A DNA stretch of 64,000 bases from Lunularia cruciata (lineage: Eukaryota > Streptophyta > Marchantiopsida > Lunulariales > Lunulariaceae), in the NCBI GenBank assembly GCA_948567375.1, contig OX419758.1:35355473-35419472 (forward strand). Direction: 5' to 3'. This document shows, one piece after another, positions 11,361 through 22,699 of the stretch. Under the pieces are notes generated by a model. That model was not told the origin of the DNA, did no database searches, and saw only the letters and a list, made by a program, of their open reading frames with translations. How positions within the stretch are numbered: the stretch's first letter is position 1; each line of letters begins with the position of its first letter. A program made the position numbers and the translations under genes.

Positions 11361-12260
11361 TATACCCTACTCGTCGGGCACTACGGTAGTGTCTAGAATT
11401 GGGTAATTACTAGAACCCCTATAATACCTTCTTACTGAAGTTACATTATTGCACCAATCATTACCTAAGTAGCGGATGTCACTTATGTCCTCGTCTTGTG
11501 AAGATTGGCTGCCAGAGGACACAGCCTGAAATGCAATATGAGGCGGGGTTCTTTCCATTCGTCTGTGACGAGGCTCGCGAGGACAGAAAAGGGAACCGCT
11601 AAGTAAGAGCCACTTGAACAGTCAAAGACCGCCGCAGATGCACACTTACTACGTGATGCGATCTGATAACCACTTGAACATTGCTGAGTTCAGACAGGCC
11701 ACTGAAATTGGCGCTCCCCGGTCATAATTGGACAGTCTGTATTGAGCCATATCTACGTCTGTGAGCCTGAAGAATAAAGTTTATAAAATTGGAGCTCAAC
11801 GGGTTGGGGTGCCAATTGCAATTCGTGGGGTTACTCCCGGATCAGCTGACGTTTCCGCTGCATCTTTGCTCTCGCTTCCATCTTACATAACACACGTGAG
11901 GTACACTCTGAAGTCTTGTCAGAGAAATATGCTTGATGTGTTCCCTCGTTTACCGGCTATCAAAATGTCATCGTCTCCAAAACTTGCACTTTCCAGGAAT
12001 TATTTAGGTCCCTAGCTGCGTTTCTCAACTGCGTTAAACCTCTTAAGCTAAGACTGTCGAGCATTCAGCAGCTCCCATGCATCGTGGCAATCTGATAAAA
12101 GATGTGGTGTAGACCATGTACAATGCATTCTGAAATGCACAGAGAACATATGAATTCGTAGCTGTTGTTGGAAATTAGCCAACTGGTAAAAGCGTTTCGA
12201 ACACCGTGCTAGCGACCAAATTCTTGATCATCTAAGAATGTAAGACTGCACTTGATTGTA

Positions 12261-12274
12261 TTCCTGTGGTGCAG
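12261..12274 (+). other. Candidate 3' splice site upstream of F-box start
   Basis: TTCCTGTGGTGCAG resembles a pyrimidine tract plus CAG acceptor, 43 bases before the preferred ATG. The matching donor was not identified, so this is inference. Confidence 0.4.
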
Positions 12275-12317
12275 ACAGATCTTTGCCACCAATACAATAT
12301 CAGAAGTTACTGGCAGC

Positions 12318-14258
12318 ATGGGTCTTGATGATGAGCCGTGTTTCAAGTCTACAAATTCTACAAATTTGAGTCCGACTCCGAGCCTGGACGAGCTGGTAAC
12401 GGATGAAAGTGGGGAGATGGTTTGGGATATAAGAACAGACCAGGACGCAGAAACCCTGGAGAGGATGAAAGCATTGGAGAAAGTGGAATGGATACAGAGC
12501 TTAGAAGGTCTTCCAGATGTAACACTGGAAGCTGAGGTGGATGTGGAAGCATACGGCAAGGAACTGAAGGCGAGAATCTGTCCCCCAGATGGCGAATTCA
12601 AGCTGCAACCGAATGATCAGGCAATCAGAGAAAAGAGGGACGACGAGTCCACTTTCATGGTTAATGCCTGTGAAACTAAATTTGGGGTTAACATGAGAAC
12701 GTCCTCAGATGAGAAGAAGATAAAACCTATCGACAGTGATCGTGTCAATAGGGAGGCTTGCGAGCTCGCGGGATCTAGCTCTGGGGTTTGTCCTGTCGGT
12801 CCAACGCTGTTGCAGTTAGTTACCACAGCAGTAGGTCCTTTCCTCTCGAATGAAGGGGGGCAAGACTTTGAGGACGCAACGCAGAAAGCAGAAACTGGCC
12901 TCCGTTCTAAGAATATTGGCAAGCCCTTCGACAGCTCTAACGATTTTCCAGAAATCATAGTGGAGAAAGTTATGTCCAAATTACCTTTCCCTACTATTCT
13001 TAAAGCTCGGCTCCTGTCAAGAGTGTGGAGTTTGAAATTTGCTGGCAAGCCGAAAGCACAAATGATGCTAAGGAAATGGAACATGGAAAACACACCGTCA
13101 GAAGGAGATTACCGTTTGGGAACATCCTTTCAGGAGGCAGTTACGTCGGAGTCTGCTTCTTGGCCCGCTTTCGGTCCCATGGTTATCTCCGGGAGAAAGA
13201 TTCTAGCGTTTGATGTAACTTCTTCGGAGTGGAAAAAATTATCTCTACATCCAGGGATACCTACCCTGCTAGCCGATCATGACGTCGTTTGTGAAGGATC
13301 TCTCGTATGCCGGGTGTGGAGATGCCATGTGTTCAGGATTTGCAGAGTACAGATAGGAAACATGCTGACAGGGAGTTGGCATGACCTACCGTGTCCTCCG
13401 AATGTTATTCAACAGCCGTTTATTGTGCATTTGGTGAAGAAGGGTCCTTATGACTACAAACTGCTTCTCATTTACAACGTGGTTTATTCACGAGAGTTCT
13501 CAAAAGTGACGACTCATCTCTATGACTCTGTCTCAAGCTGTTGGAACTGTAAAAATTCCTTGATCAAGACACAGTTTGAAATTGAGTACCCTATGCTTTT
13601 AAGGCTCTCTTCAGAGGTTGCTGACCTTAACGGCAACGTTTACTGTCTTTTGATAGAGTTTAACTCCCTGAAGTTGACTGTATGGAAATTCGATGCGGAG
13701 ACCGAGCTTTGGGAAGCTACTCCGCTGCCTCTTCAGCTGAGGGAGGATGAAATACATCGGGCAGGTATCCATCGGAATGGATCAAAACTCATCGTCACAC
13801 TATTGATGAAAAAATATTACGGAGATGATCGGCATCTGGGCACTGAGGGCTTTGAACTCCTCGTTTATCCATTGGATCCAGAAACCTGTGAACTATTATC
13901 GGAGCATGTAGTCAAAAGCCGTCTTAACACTTTCGTCGATGACATCACTGGATTTGAATCGTCCGAAAAGAGCGTATGCCATGCCAGTAGACTCTATTTC
14001 TGTTTGTCCAAAGTAGATCTAGAACTACCGGAACCAGCTAAAGAATTAAGTACAATATGGACTTTCAACGTTCAAAACAGCACATGGGATGTACTCCCTC
14101 CGTTTCCAGATGGTCCTGAAAAATGGTCTTTCTCAAAATGGGTGCCTTCGATCTTTGCCCCCGGCTTGAATCCGTTTACGGGGCTGATGGCACAGACTTC
14201 AGAAAGTATAGAAGATTCTGACGAGCGCATACCAGCTAGTACGAGCACAAGATCCTAA
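12318..14258 (+). CDS. F-box protein with C-terminal propeller-like region
   Basis: A frame of 646 residues from the chosen ATG. An F-box lies at about residues 209-240 (FPEIIVEKVMSKLPFPTILK, then ARLLSRVW), the SKP1-binding module of SCF ubiquitin ligases. After it come about 380 residues with spaced hydrophobic and Trp-containing blocks (ILAFDVTSSEWKKL, LTVWKFDAETELWEATPLP, TIWTFNVQNSTWDVLPPFP), the pattern of plant F-box kelch/FBA-type proteins that use a beta-propeller to choose the substrate. The N-terminal 200 residues are acidic, probably disordered and unlike the usual short leader of this family. The open frame extends upstream to 12252, but TTCCTGTGGTGCAG ending at 12274 looks like a 3' splice site, so I prefer the ATG at 12318 and infer a 5' UTR intron. 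It is intact, CpG-rich and in a non-repeat setting, so probably functional. The substrate is unknown. Confidence 0.85.
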   Translation: MGLDDEPCFKSTNSTNLSPTPSLDELVTDESGEMVWDIRTDQDAETLERMKALEKVEWIQSLEGLPDVTLEAEVDVEAYGKELKARICPPDGEFKLQPNDQAIREKRDDESTFMVNACETKFGVNMRTSSDEKKIKPIDSDRVNREACELAGSSSGVCPVGPTLLQLVTTAVGPFLSNEGGQDFEDATQKAETGLRSKNIGKPFDSSNDFPEIIVEKVMSKLPFPTILKARLLSRVWSLKFAGKPKAQMMLRKWNMENTPSEGDYRLGTSFQEAVTSESASWPAFGPMVISGRKILAFDVTSSEWKKLSLHPGIPTLLADHDVVCEGSLVCRVWRCHVFRICRVQIGNMLTGSWHDLPCPPNVIQQPFIVHLVKKGPYDYKLLLIYNVVYSREFSKVTTHLYDSVSSCWNCKNSLIKTQFEIEYPMLLRLSSEVADLNGNVYCLLIEFNSLKLTVWKFDAETELWEATPLPLQLREDEIHRAGIHRNGSKLIVTLLMKKYYGDDRHLGTEGFELLVYPLDPETCELLSEHVVKSRLNTFVDDITGFESSEKSVCHASRLYFCLSKVDLELPEPAKELSTIWTFNVQNSTWDVLPPFPDGPEKWSFSKWVPSIFAPGLNPFTGLMAQTSESIEDSDERIPASTSTRS

Positions 14259-14375
14259 ATCGAATCCACTCCAACTTTTTTGCAATACTTTGATCCTTTT
14301 CCCTCCACGATGAGCAGAATTATGAATGTAGTCATCACATGGTATGAAATCGACTGTACAAAGTCCAAATCTGGC

Positions 14376-14673
14376 AATGGTATCCAAGAGTAAGAGTTGG
14401 ATTGAACATACATTTTGATCATGAGGGTGGAATGGACGGAAGACTTGTAGTTTGGATTGCTTTAATCTGTGTTTCAAGAGCATATTTTACACTATGGCTC
14501 TACACTGCAGCTCCCGAAGTCCTAAACTAGCCATGGCATCCAAGAGTAAGAGTTGGGTTGGACATACCTGCTACGTTGATCATGAGGTTGGAATGGATGA
14601 GACCTGTAGTTTGGATTGATTTAATCTGTGTTCAAGAACACATTTTACTCTTTGGCTCTATACTGCAGCTCCC
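14376..14673 (+). repeat. Tandem duplication of about 140 bp behind the F-box gene
   Basis: Copy one at 14376-14515 and copy two at 14533-14673 share ATCCAAGAGTAAGAGTTGG, TTGATCATGAGG, TGTAGTTTGGATTG and ACTGCAGCTCCC in the same order. The period is about 157 bp, with a short unmatched spacer. Divergence is small (by eye around one base in ten). It may lie in the 3' UTR of the F-box gene. Confidence 0.85.
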
Positions 14674-15551
14674 TTGGCATTTCATCTTTCATCGTGCACA
14701 AATTTTCCAGAAGGTACTCTACCTGAGATGCCTCAGTGTGCGAGGCAAACTGCATTGAGACCAACATGTCTCCGAGGGGCATTCGCTTAGGTGCTGCATA
14801 GAAACAAGACAATGTTTTATTCGACGGGAAGCAGTACCAGACCGGTCCCTTTCCACATATCCAGAATTTTCAACTGATACGTACGTTGATTCGGAAAGTT
14901 CTTGCCAAGCCCTCCGACAACTCTTGGGGTACTTCTTTTCATATGAGGATCAACGACAGACGCTTGATTTTGGTCAGAACTGAACAATCCAGTCACGAAT
15001 TCCGCAGGCATCAAAGATTCTCGATAACTTGATTGCTCGATGTGATATCTTCACAGGGTTGGTTGTATACTAAACAGAGATTCCATGTATAAGTTTATAA
15101 ACAGGATAAAATAGCTCCTGGCAGGTGCAGTAGCGTCTCCTGACGGTCCTATGCATGCAGCTAAGCGGCACTTTCATCTTGTGGCAGTATCTGCGCCAGC
15201 TTCACAACACAAACGATGACTTGAAACATTGCCTCTTTTGAGCGGATAATGACCTACAGAAAGTCCTCGTCCACTCACCAGATTGTGATATTGCGAATCC
15301 GCTTGACGTAAGGGTGCAGAATGGAACAGCTGTTTCCAAAGTTCTCACTGACAGAGCATCTAGAGCGAAGCATGTTTCGTACTGGCTAAGTGCAAGTTCA
15401 CAGAACAGAGCACATTAACTGCCATTTGCAATAAATAACCAAAGCCAATAATATAAATAAATAACAAATTAAAATGTGGCAATGGACGACAGTGTTTGAC
15501 TGTATGAGCTCTCCCGTCTATTCGAAGTGAAAAAGGACAGTCGAGATTCCA
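14674..15551. other. Intergenic, no gene seen
   Basis: Unique-looking sequence with no supported reading frame between the F-box gene and the copia element C2. Confidence 0.4.
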
Positions 15552-15718
15552 AAGTTCACGAAAGAATGATATGCGGGACAAAAGTCATGCTATATATATA
15601 GAAAGAGAAATGCACAAGTGTGTTCAGTCTCTTTTCACTATAAATTTTAAACGGTGACTAAAGATTACAAAATTTCCTAGTACTATTAGAAATATTAGTT
15701 TGTGATACTCTATCCACA
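15552..15718 (-). repeat. 3' LTR of copia C2
   Basis: On the minus strand it starts TGTGGATAGAG after the purine tract GAGAGAGGG. It shares AGAGACTGAACACACTTGT and the following CATTTCTC with the 5' LTR at 31708-31838. Confidence 0.75.
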
Positions 15719-16921
15719 CCCTCTCTCAAGCTAACGTCAATCTCTTTAGTGCCTAGATAAGATCTGAAATATTCAAATTTATCTCAAGGTAAATCTTTGG
15801 TGAAAATATCAGCCACTTGCTGATATGGAGAATATACTATAGATATATTTCTCCAGCCAATGACTAATTTCTAATCAAATGATAATAAACTTCGATCTGT
15901 TTTGTCCTAGTAAGGAATATTGGATTGCTAGCAAGTTTTATAGTTATATTATAAGTATATAAGATTGTAGGATCATGGAATGTACATCCCATGTGTGAAG
16001 CCAAATTGATTCAAGTGCAGCATTAGTTGCATCTCTATATTCTGCTAATGACACAGCATCAGGAAGTTACTTCTTTGATGACCAACTAATTGCATAACTC
16101 CAAGGTTAAGAACATGATCTGATGTTAATCTTCTATCTTGAGAACTTCTTTCACAATCTGCATTAGTAAAACCTTGTAGAATGGGTAAAGAATAAAGAAT
16201 ACCAAATTGAATTGTAAACTTCATGTAGCATAAAATCCTTGGAATCTAATCAAGATGTGGCTTCTTTGATGCTTATACAAATTGACTACACTAGTCCAAT
16301 AGTGTAGCTTAGATTTGGTCTAGTAAGAGTCAAATAAATCAGATTTCCACAATCTATCTGAACATATTTGGATTAGCCAACACCTCACTATCTATGGTAC
16401 TTAACTTAACAGAAGTTGGGAGAAGAGTAGAAATAGGTCTAGTAAGAGTCAAATATATCAAGCATCCAACAATCTATTAGTACATATTTGGATCAGCCAA
16501 AAAATCACTTTCTTTGGCACTTAACTAAACAAAATTTGGAAGAAGAATAAAATAGGCTTACACTCCATCATACCAAATTTCTACAACATGTTGAGAGAAT
16601 ATTGATGTTGCAGTAACCAATGGTTATTGCCAAAGGTTATTCTCCCAAGTCCTTCATATTGAACTCTCCCTTCAACTGATCTTTTACTTGCAGAATAAGA
16701 TCTTGATAATTAATGGTGATGATCAAGTCATCAACATAGATGAGCAATAAACCATCTTGTCACCAGCTTGTAGTCAGTACAATGAAGAATCTGAACTGCA
16801 AACTTGAAATTCGATAGGTAAAAGATAGAAATTTATTTTGTTTTTCAAAGCTAGTGGAGCTTGCTTAACTAAGTAAAGAAACTTTTTCAGTAGACAAACT
16901 TAATTTGGATATCTTGAATCT

Positions 16922-17773
16922 TGTCATGCCATTTGTAGTGTAACAATATGGAGTTGAGCGACAAAGTTAGTTGGGCTTACGAAGTAGCACAGAAGACAAA
17001 TTAGCCTAGAATATTCCGGAAGTATCTAGGAAGCTTCTTGGGAAGCTTCCTGGCTTTAGCTTGCACCTCAAGTAAGTAGCTTCTAGAAGCTTCCAACTAG
17101 CTTAGCTTGCATGCCAAGTAGGCAACTTCTAGAAGGAAGATGACTTCCTAGTTAACTTGGCTTGCACTCTAAGAAAGCGGCTTGAGGAAGCTTCTTGAGA
17201 AGCTTCTCAAGGGCCTTGTATGCTACCTATAAATACCAAATCCAAAGCTCATGCTAGGCATTCAGAGTTTTCCCTCATTCAAGTGTCCCAATGTGAGTTT
17301 CCATTCTCCTATTTCTCTCCTCAGATTTGGTCTTTTACATGTGGTGTCACATCTAGATTACTCGTACACTAGAGTTCCAATGATAGTAGTTAGAGGCATT
17401 TTGGCAGTCACTCATAGACTTCTTCCCAACGGTCAGATTTTTTGTTCAGGGTACTGACTTCATGGTGGCACCCACCGTCACTTGCACCATCCACACCGTT
17501 GGTTGTGCCACCAACGGGACTGTTGGGATGAGACCTAGGTCAAAATCAAGAGTATACTCTAGGAATGCAACTCTAGAGAGCTCACTTCTTTGATGTTGAG
17601 CCTTGAAGTGTCTGGCTAGAGTGGACAAAAAGCCAAAGAGCATCACCTGGAGTCTCTTAGCTAGAGTGGGTGTGGCTTGACCGTAATTAGTGTCTTGTTG
17701 TTGGCAAGTTGTTGAGGATCAGATCAAGTACTGATCTGATTTGAATTGATTTGAGTTGTAAATGATCTGATTA
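16922..17773 (+). repeat. 5' LTR core of G1, interrupted
   Basis: TGTCATGCCATTTGTAG at 16922-16938 resumes at 17345 with TGTCACATCTAGATT after a solo LTR insertion. It matches the G1 3' LTR (29123-29567) and both LTRs of G2 up to a shared CTGATTA end at about 17773. The end segment present at the 3' terminus is not found here. Confidence 0.8.
16939..17339 (+). mobile_element. Solo LTR of chromovirus family X inside G1 5' LTR
   Basis: 401 bp, TGTAACAATATGG to CTTTTACA. It is the reverse complement, with modest divergence, of the 3' LTR of chromovirus X at 48075-48472. It is flanked by TGTAG (16934-16938) and TGTGG (17340-17344), a 5-bp target duplication that has drifted by one base. The inner sequence is rich in AAGCTTC words. 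No internal region is present, so it is a recombined solo LTR, younger than G1. Confidence 0.9.
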
Positions 17774-17825
17774 CATCAAATAAATGAGTCAAGGAGAAAT
17801 CATGCACAAGAATTGCAAGTGTTGG

Positions 17826-17843
17826 TGGTATTTCAAAGCTAGG
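17826..17843 (+). other. Primer-binding site remnant of G1
   Basis: TGGTATTTCAAAGCTAGG resembles the common plant site TGGTATCAGAGC (initiator tRNA-Met). The equivalent in G2 is TGGTATCTCCAAGC at about 49634. Confidence 0.5.
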
Positions 17844-17950
17844 TGGATTGTGGTGTCTTGATCGAGTAGTTCAGATTTCTCTGAGAGAGATTGTGTGCAG
17901 AAGCACTGGCAAAATTTGGACATAGAGAAGCAATTTTCAAGCGGTGTTGT

Positions 17951-20302
17951 CGAGAAAATAGCCCACGTGTACCTTGAGGCTTTTGGTGTGGTAAATTTTC
18001 TTTTCCTCTTCTTGTTGTTGTAAGGAACACGGATTTATATCAATATGTCTCATGTGTGGTTTTATGCTACCTTGCCGCGGGAGATATTTCCCATATTATT
18101 GTGAAGCCCGGTAAAAGTTATGGTGTTATTAGCTCAAGCCTTTTAATGTGGCTTTAGTTGAGAAATAATGTTGGGTTACGCAAGCTCAGGTTTTGTTTTA
18201 TGTTATTGGGGGAAGTGGCAAAGGACTTGAAGGAGTGGGTTTTGGTCAGCTGGAGTTTTGAGAAAGATCAGGAGGGCTGAGTGTGGATTTTTGGAAATTG
18301 GCAGGGGAACTTTGGAGAAAAAAATGCTTCTTAGTACATGGGGTTTGACGGTGAGAAGTTTCAGGAAAAATACAGAGGCTAACAGAAAAAGGTTTTGGGA
18401 GTTGTATGGCTGAGAGGAGAGGGGAGTAAGGAGGATTTCAAGTTAGAGATCGTGGGGCTGGACAGGAAGGAACTTGGACAGAAAATGCTATGAGAGAAGA
18501 ATTTCACAGGTATGCCTGGAGGTGTAGGGCAAGAGAGGATTTTGATAGGTATGGCTTGAGATTGTGAACATTAGAAGGGAAATTTTTGCAGGCAAGTATG
18601 GCTTGAGATTGTGAAGGCCAAAAAGGTGAATTTTTGAATTGCCTTGGCTAAACAATGGGAGAGGAAAGTAGGGATGTGCAGGAATTTTTGAAATGAGATA
18701 GTGTGTGTAGGAGAAGAGAAATTTAGAAGTGCTTTGGCTGAACAGCGGGAGAGGGAAGCAAGGCTGTGCAGGTATTTTTGAATTGAGATAGGGTGTCCAG
18801 GAGAGGGGAAATTTTTGAAGTGCTCTTGTGCAGGAGAGTGGTAGAGGAAAGCAGGGCTGTGTAGGAATTTTTGAAATGAGATAGGGTGTGCAAGAGAAGA
18901 GAAATTTAGAAGTGCTTTGGGCTGGACAGTGGGAGAGGGAAGCAAGGCTGTGCAGGAGAGAGGAAATTTTTGAAGTGCTCTTGTGCAGGACAGTGGGAGA
19001 GGAAAGCAGGAATGTGCAGGAATTTTTGAAATGAGATAGGGTGTGCAGGAGAGGGGAACTTTTTGAAGTGCTTTTGTGTAGGACAGTGGGAGAGGAAAGC
19101 AGTGTTGTGCAGGAATTTTCAAAATGAGATAGGGTGTGCAGGAGAAGAGAAATTTAGAAGTGCTTTGGGCTGGATAGTGGGAGAGGGAAGCAAGGTTGTG
19201 CAGGAATTTTTGAAGTGAGTTGAGGTGGCAGTGGACAGGGGACAGGGGAAGGTGTCCTCACAAAGGGATTGTAGGGTTTTGACAGTACAAGGGCAAGGAT
19301 ATTTTCCTCGAGTGTAAAGCCTTATGAGACTTGGCTGAAGGAGTTGAATTTCGCAGAGAAAGGACTGGACTAAAGTGAAGTTTGGAGAGTTGGCCTGCTG
19401 AGGAGAGAAGAGGATCTTCAAGGGCTTTTGCCCTGAGCAATTAGAGGTAAAAGGAGATTTTTGAAGGGTTTTGCCCTGAGTAGTGAGAGGAATTGGAGTG
19501 AAGGTTTGGAGTTGCTCTGCTGAGGAGGTGACAAGAGAGGAAGGAAGTTTCAAAAGAAATCTGCTGGCTGAGCATGGCAAGAGAGTGAGGAGAGAAATGC
19601 CAGAGGTGACAATAATACAAATTCACAGTGACAAGAGGGGAGAATCACCAAAGGGGATCTGCCGAACAACAATCTTGGGGAGAGACCTACAGACATGAAG
19701 CTAAATGTTGTAAGGGATAGGAGTTAGGACTTGGATGTTTCATGTTCTGTATATGCTTGATTAGACAATGTGCTTGACGCAAACTATTCAGTCTGAGTTT
19801 TGATCATCATAAAGAATTTATGAATTTTGGAGAATGTGGTGCGGTGATGGAAGTGACATTCCTTGTGAATGAATGGTCTTTGGTCCTTTCATGATCTTTG
19901 GACAAAATCCCGAGGTAGAATTGGTTGCATGACCTGTGGACTGGTCCACGAATCCCACCATGTCTGTGCTTTGGGCCAAGCCTGACTGTCACAACAAAAA
20001 CCCCACCCACCTAAGAATGACAGACTAAGAAAAGAGTTTGGAATGACAGATCAAGAATAGTAGCCAGAGAACAAGCAGGAAAATTTAACCTAAAGCCTAT
20101 GCAAGTATTCATTGACAAGGATCAGCACCCAGAATAGCGACAGACAATCTCCCAAGAGAAGTTGTTGTCATAAATCCAGAGAAGAGAACCAATGCCAAAC
20201 TACGGAAGAACTGCCGAGTCCATGACAAACAAGATAGCCTAAGCACATGCAGCCAGGTGCTCGGCGCAATCTCAAGACCTTACAATCCCCGCAACAGCAG
20301 TA
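17951..20302. mobile_element. 2.35-kb insert in the leader of G1, class unknown
   Basis: Comparison of G1 with G2 leader sequence shows extra DNA flanked by GTTGT on both sides (17946-17950 and 20303-20307), a clean 5-bp target duplication. The insert begins CGAGAAAATAG and ends AACAGCAGTA, so it has neither TG..CA LTR ends nor obvious terminal inverted repeats. Its middle is a 91-bp tandem array. The plus strand is G-rich and the open frames on the minus strand only reflect the repeats. It could be a non-autonomous element or a transposed satellite-bearing fragment. Confidence 0.7.
18654..19215. repeat. 91-bp tandem array, alternating two unit types
   Basis: About six and a half units begin with AGTGGGAGAGGAAAGCAGG-like words at 18654, 18744, 18837, 18928 (shorter), 18992, 19085 and 19176. 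Units alternate between endings: TTTAGAAGTGCTTTGG.CTG, or TTTTTGAAGTGCTCTTGTG, giving a partial higher-order period near 182 bp. A weaker 50-bp duplication precedes it at about 18548-18637. Confidence 0.88.
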
Positions 20303-21229
20303 GTTGTGATTTTGAGTTTAGGTGAAAGCAGGACCAATTTATTGCGAGTTAAGCTCAAAAAGTGAAATTGAAGGTGGAGTTGGGAGCGGATCCTTGTGAA
20401 TTAGAGATTGGATGAAAACCCATTTTTCCAATTTGTCTCAAGTGAAGAGTTAGTTGAGGATTTAGAGGTCAACCAAATTTGGGGATTTATGTCAAATTTA
20501 TGTCAGATTTTGTGAAGGGTTTATGTCAGATTTTGGCAAACAGATCCCTTTCTTGGTGATCCTTGTAGCACATGAAGTAGATAAGTGCTCCGATTATGTC
20601 AAATACAAAATGGTGGTAGAGTCAATCCAATGTTGTTTTATGAGATGGAGGGTTTTCGTTTAGATTTCTTGTGATTGGACCCTCTCCATTCTATGCTTCT
20701 TGTTTGTGCACCTCATTTGTGTGAGGTGCCATGAATTTAAAGCGTTGGTGCTCAGGTGTGCTCTCGATAGTGAGGCTTGAGTCAAACTATCTATGTTTCT
20801 CTCTGATGAGGCAAGAAGTGATGACTTCCAAACCGTGAGAGTGCGTGTTGTGATGGCAGATTATAGGTCGCCCTTTCTCCTAGTATAGTTGTCTCAATTA
20901 GAGTTACATTAGTGGGTAGTGTTTCATTAGGGTTGGCACTTGATGGTATTTGGTTGGTGGTGTTGGCACTTGGTGGAGTACTTACGGTTTGCGGTCGGCA
21001 GTTTGCGGTCGGCGTTTTGCGGTTACTTTGTCACGACTGAGTTTTTTGAGGATTCCATAGGAGATAGAAGTGGGTTTACTCAAAGTGGCACTTGGTATTA
21101 GTCTATATCTCATGTCCCAATGAAGGAGGAGATTGACTCTAAGTTGGAGTTTGACACAATAGCTGATTCAATTGAGAGTGCACTTGGTGTGTCCGCACAG
21201 TTGTTGTGAGATATGGATGAGATTTATGG

Positions 21230-22330
21230 GCCTCCAAAGGCCCTAGGCGTTACTCTAGTACAATGGGTAACATTGAGTTGGATGACTTCATCTAGGAGTT
21301 TAATAGTTGGTATGATCTGCATCAGATTTAGAACTTGACTTTGTTCACATCCTTTAGGGCATGGAAGGGGTTGTTTCAACATTTGGAGGGTCTGCCAATG
21401 GATGATTACCATGAGTTCAAGAGAGTTAACTTGGAGGAGATTGAGTTATGGAGACAATATTGGTCTCCAAACTATGTCTCTATCACTTCAAGCTTGGTAG
21501 CCAGGAATAGATTGGTAGTACCTATGAGTTCTAGCTCGAGTAGCGTTGGTGGAGCTAGTGGAGGTGCACTAGCTAGAGTGGAGGTATCACTACAAGTGGA
21601 GGTATCACTACAAGAGGTGGTGTGGTACCAAGATTTAACCCCATGGTGGAGTTCTTCTAGTGTTTGAGGTAAACTATTAGGGAGTGTGGATTGACAAGCT
21701 GAGGAGCTTGCGGGAGTTCTAGTGGAAGGCTAGAGAGAACCTACATGAGGCATACACTTGCATGAGGCGGCTGATCAGTTTCACTCAAGGAGTTATTGAG
21801 GCCCAAGTAGTCTAGTTTTGATATGGGATATTGGACAAGGAGTTATGATGTAGAGTTCGTGATGCTATGTTGTTACACTACTTTGCTCACTTTGGTAGTG
21901 GTTTTTTTTTCTGAGTGTATTGAGCTCAACATGGTGGAGGAGAGAGTGGTGACATTCTGGATTTGGTAGGAAGACCTCATCCACAGCTATGACTTCTTCT
22001 AGAGTGCAATAAAGTGCACCACGTCTAGTTGGTTTTGGAGGATAAGGTAGACAGCCTAGGTCCTATAGAGCGAGTGGAGGGTCTACTATAGTTAGACCCT
22101 TACTTTCATTTTTGGGTCAGCATAAGGCAATGAGTAGTGGTGTTGCTTGTTGGACTTGTGGTGGACCTCATCACAAGAGAGAGTGCCCTTAGGGCAGTGT
22201 ACCTGATACCTCTGGTGCATCACAGCCTGCATAGAGGCAATGTGAGCATTGCCACAGATTTGGTCACACTAGTGACCGATGCTTTGACCTACACTCGGAG
22301 TTATGGAGTGGTAGGGCTGCTATGGTAGGT
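21230..22330 (+). other. gag part of G1 (fossil)
   Basis: Encodes a retrotransposon gag-like stretch (ELWRQYWSPNYVSITS) followed by two CCHC-like knuckles around 22.14-22.29 kb and a Gly/Arg-rich tail. It matches 51.13-52.25 kb in G2. Decayed. Confidence 0.7.
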
Positions 22331-22699
22331 AGTAGAGGAGCTCTAGTTCATGGAAGACAAGGTGGTAGAGGTGGTGGTAGAGGATCTACACCTAGTAGAG
22401 GTGAAGTACATGCCCTTACTTTTGATATAGCTATTGTTACTTGGATTGTGCAGTTGGAGCAGAGAGTGGCTAGTATGGCCATTGCTCAGAGGAGATCAAA
22501 TTTGGATGTTGAGGCTTCCACCTCATATGTTGATGATAGAGATGCTTTGGATTTCATGTGCGGAGCAACACAAGTGGATGCATCTACAACATGCCTAGGA
22601 GTGCAGTTCGTGCTCCAGAGCCTAGAGGAGCATCAATGGAGTTGGACCCACAAAGAAGAGAGGTTGGGAGATAGGTTAGACTTCCCCAATCTTTCACGC

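Larger units (their letters stand above)
8577..12274. other. Intergenic stretch, no gene recognised
   Basis: About 3.7 kb with ordinary base composition and CpG content and no reading frame with a recognisable domain. The longest open frames (10918-11241 plus, 11761-12015 plus) have no homology I can name and no conserved pattern. It holds a short hairpin at 9871-9904, a small (TA)n run near 9625, and an alternating CG run at 11348-11360. The last 100 bases may contain the leader or first intron of the F-box gene. Confidence 0.4.

Noticed and set aside
18571-19122. Minus-strand frame that looks like a Pro/Leu/Ser-rich repeat protein
   Set aside because: It is the translation of the 91-bp tandem array; the unit length is not kept in frame throughout.
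18654-19215. Possible CRISPR-like array
   Set aside because: Units are contiguous and similar over their full length with no unique spacers; eukaryotic tandem repeat.
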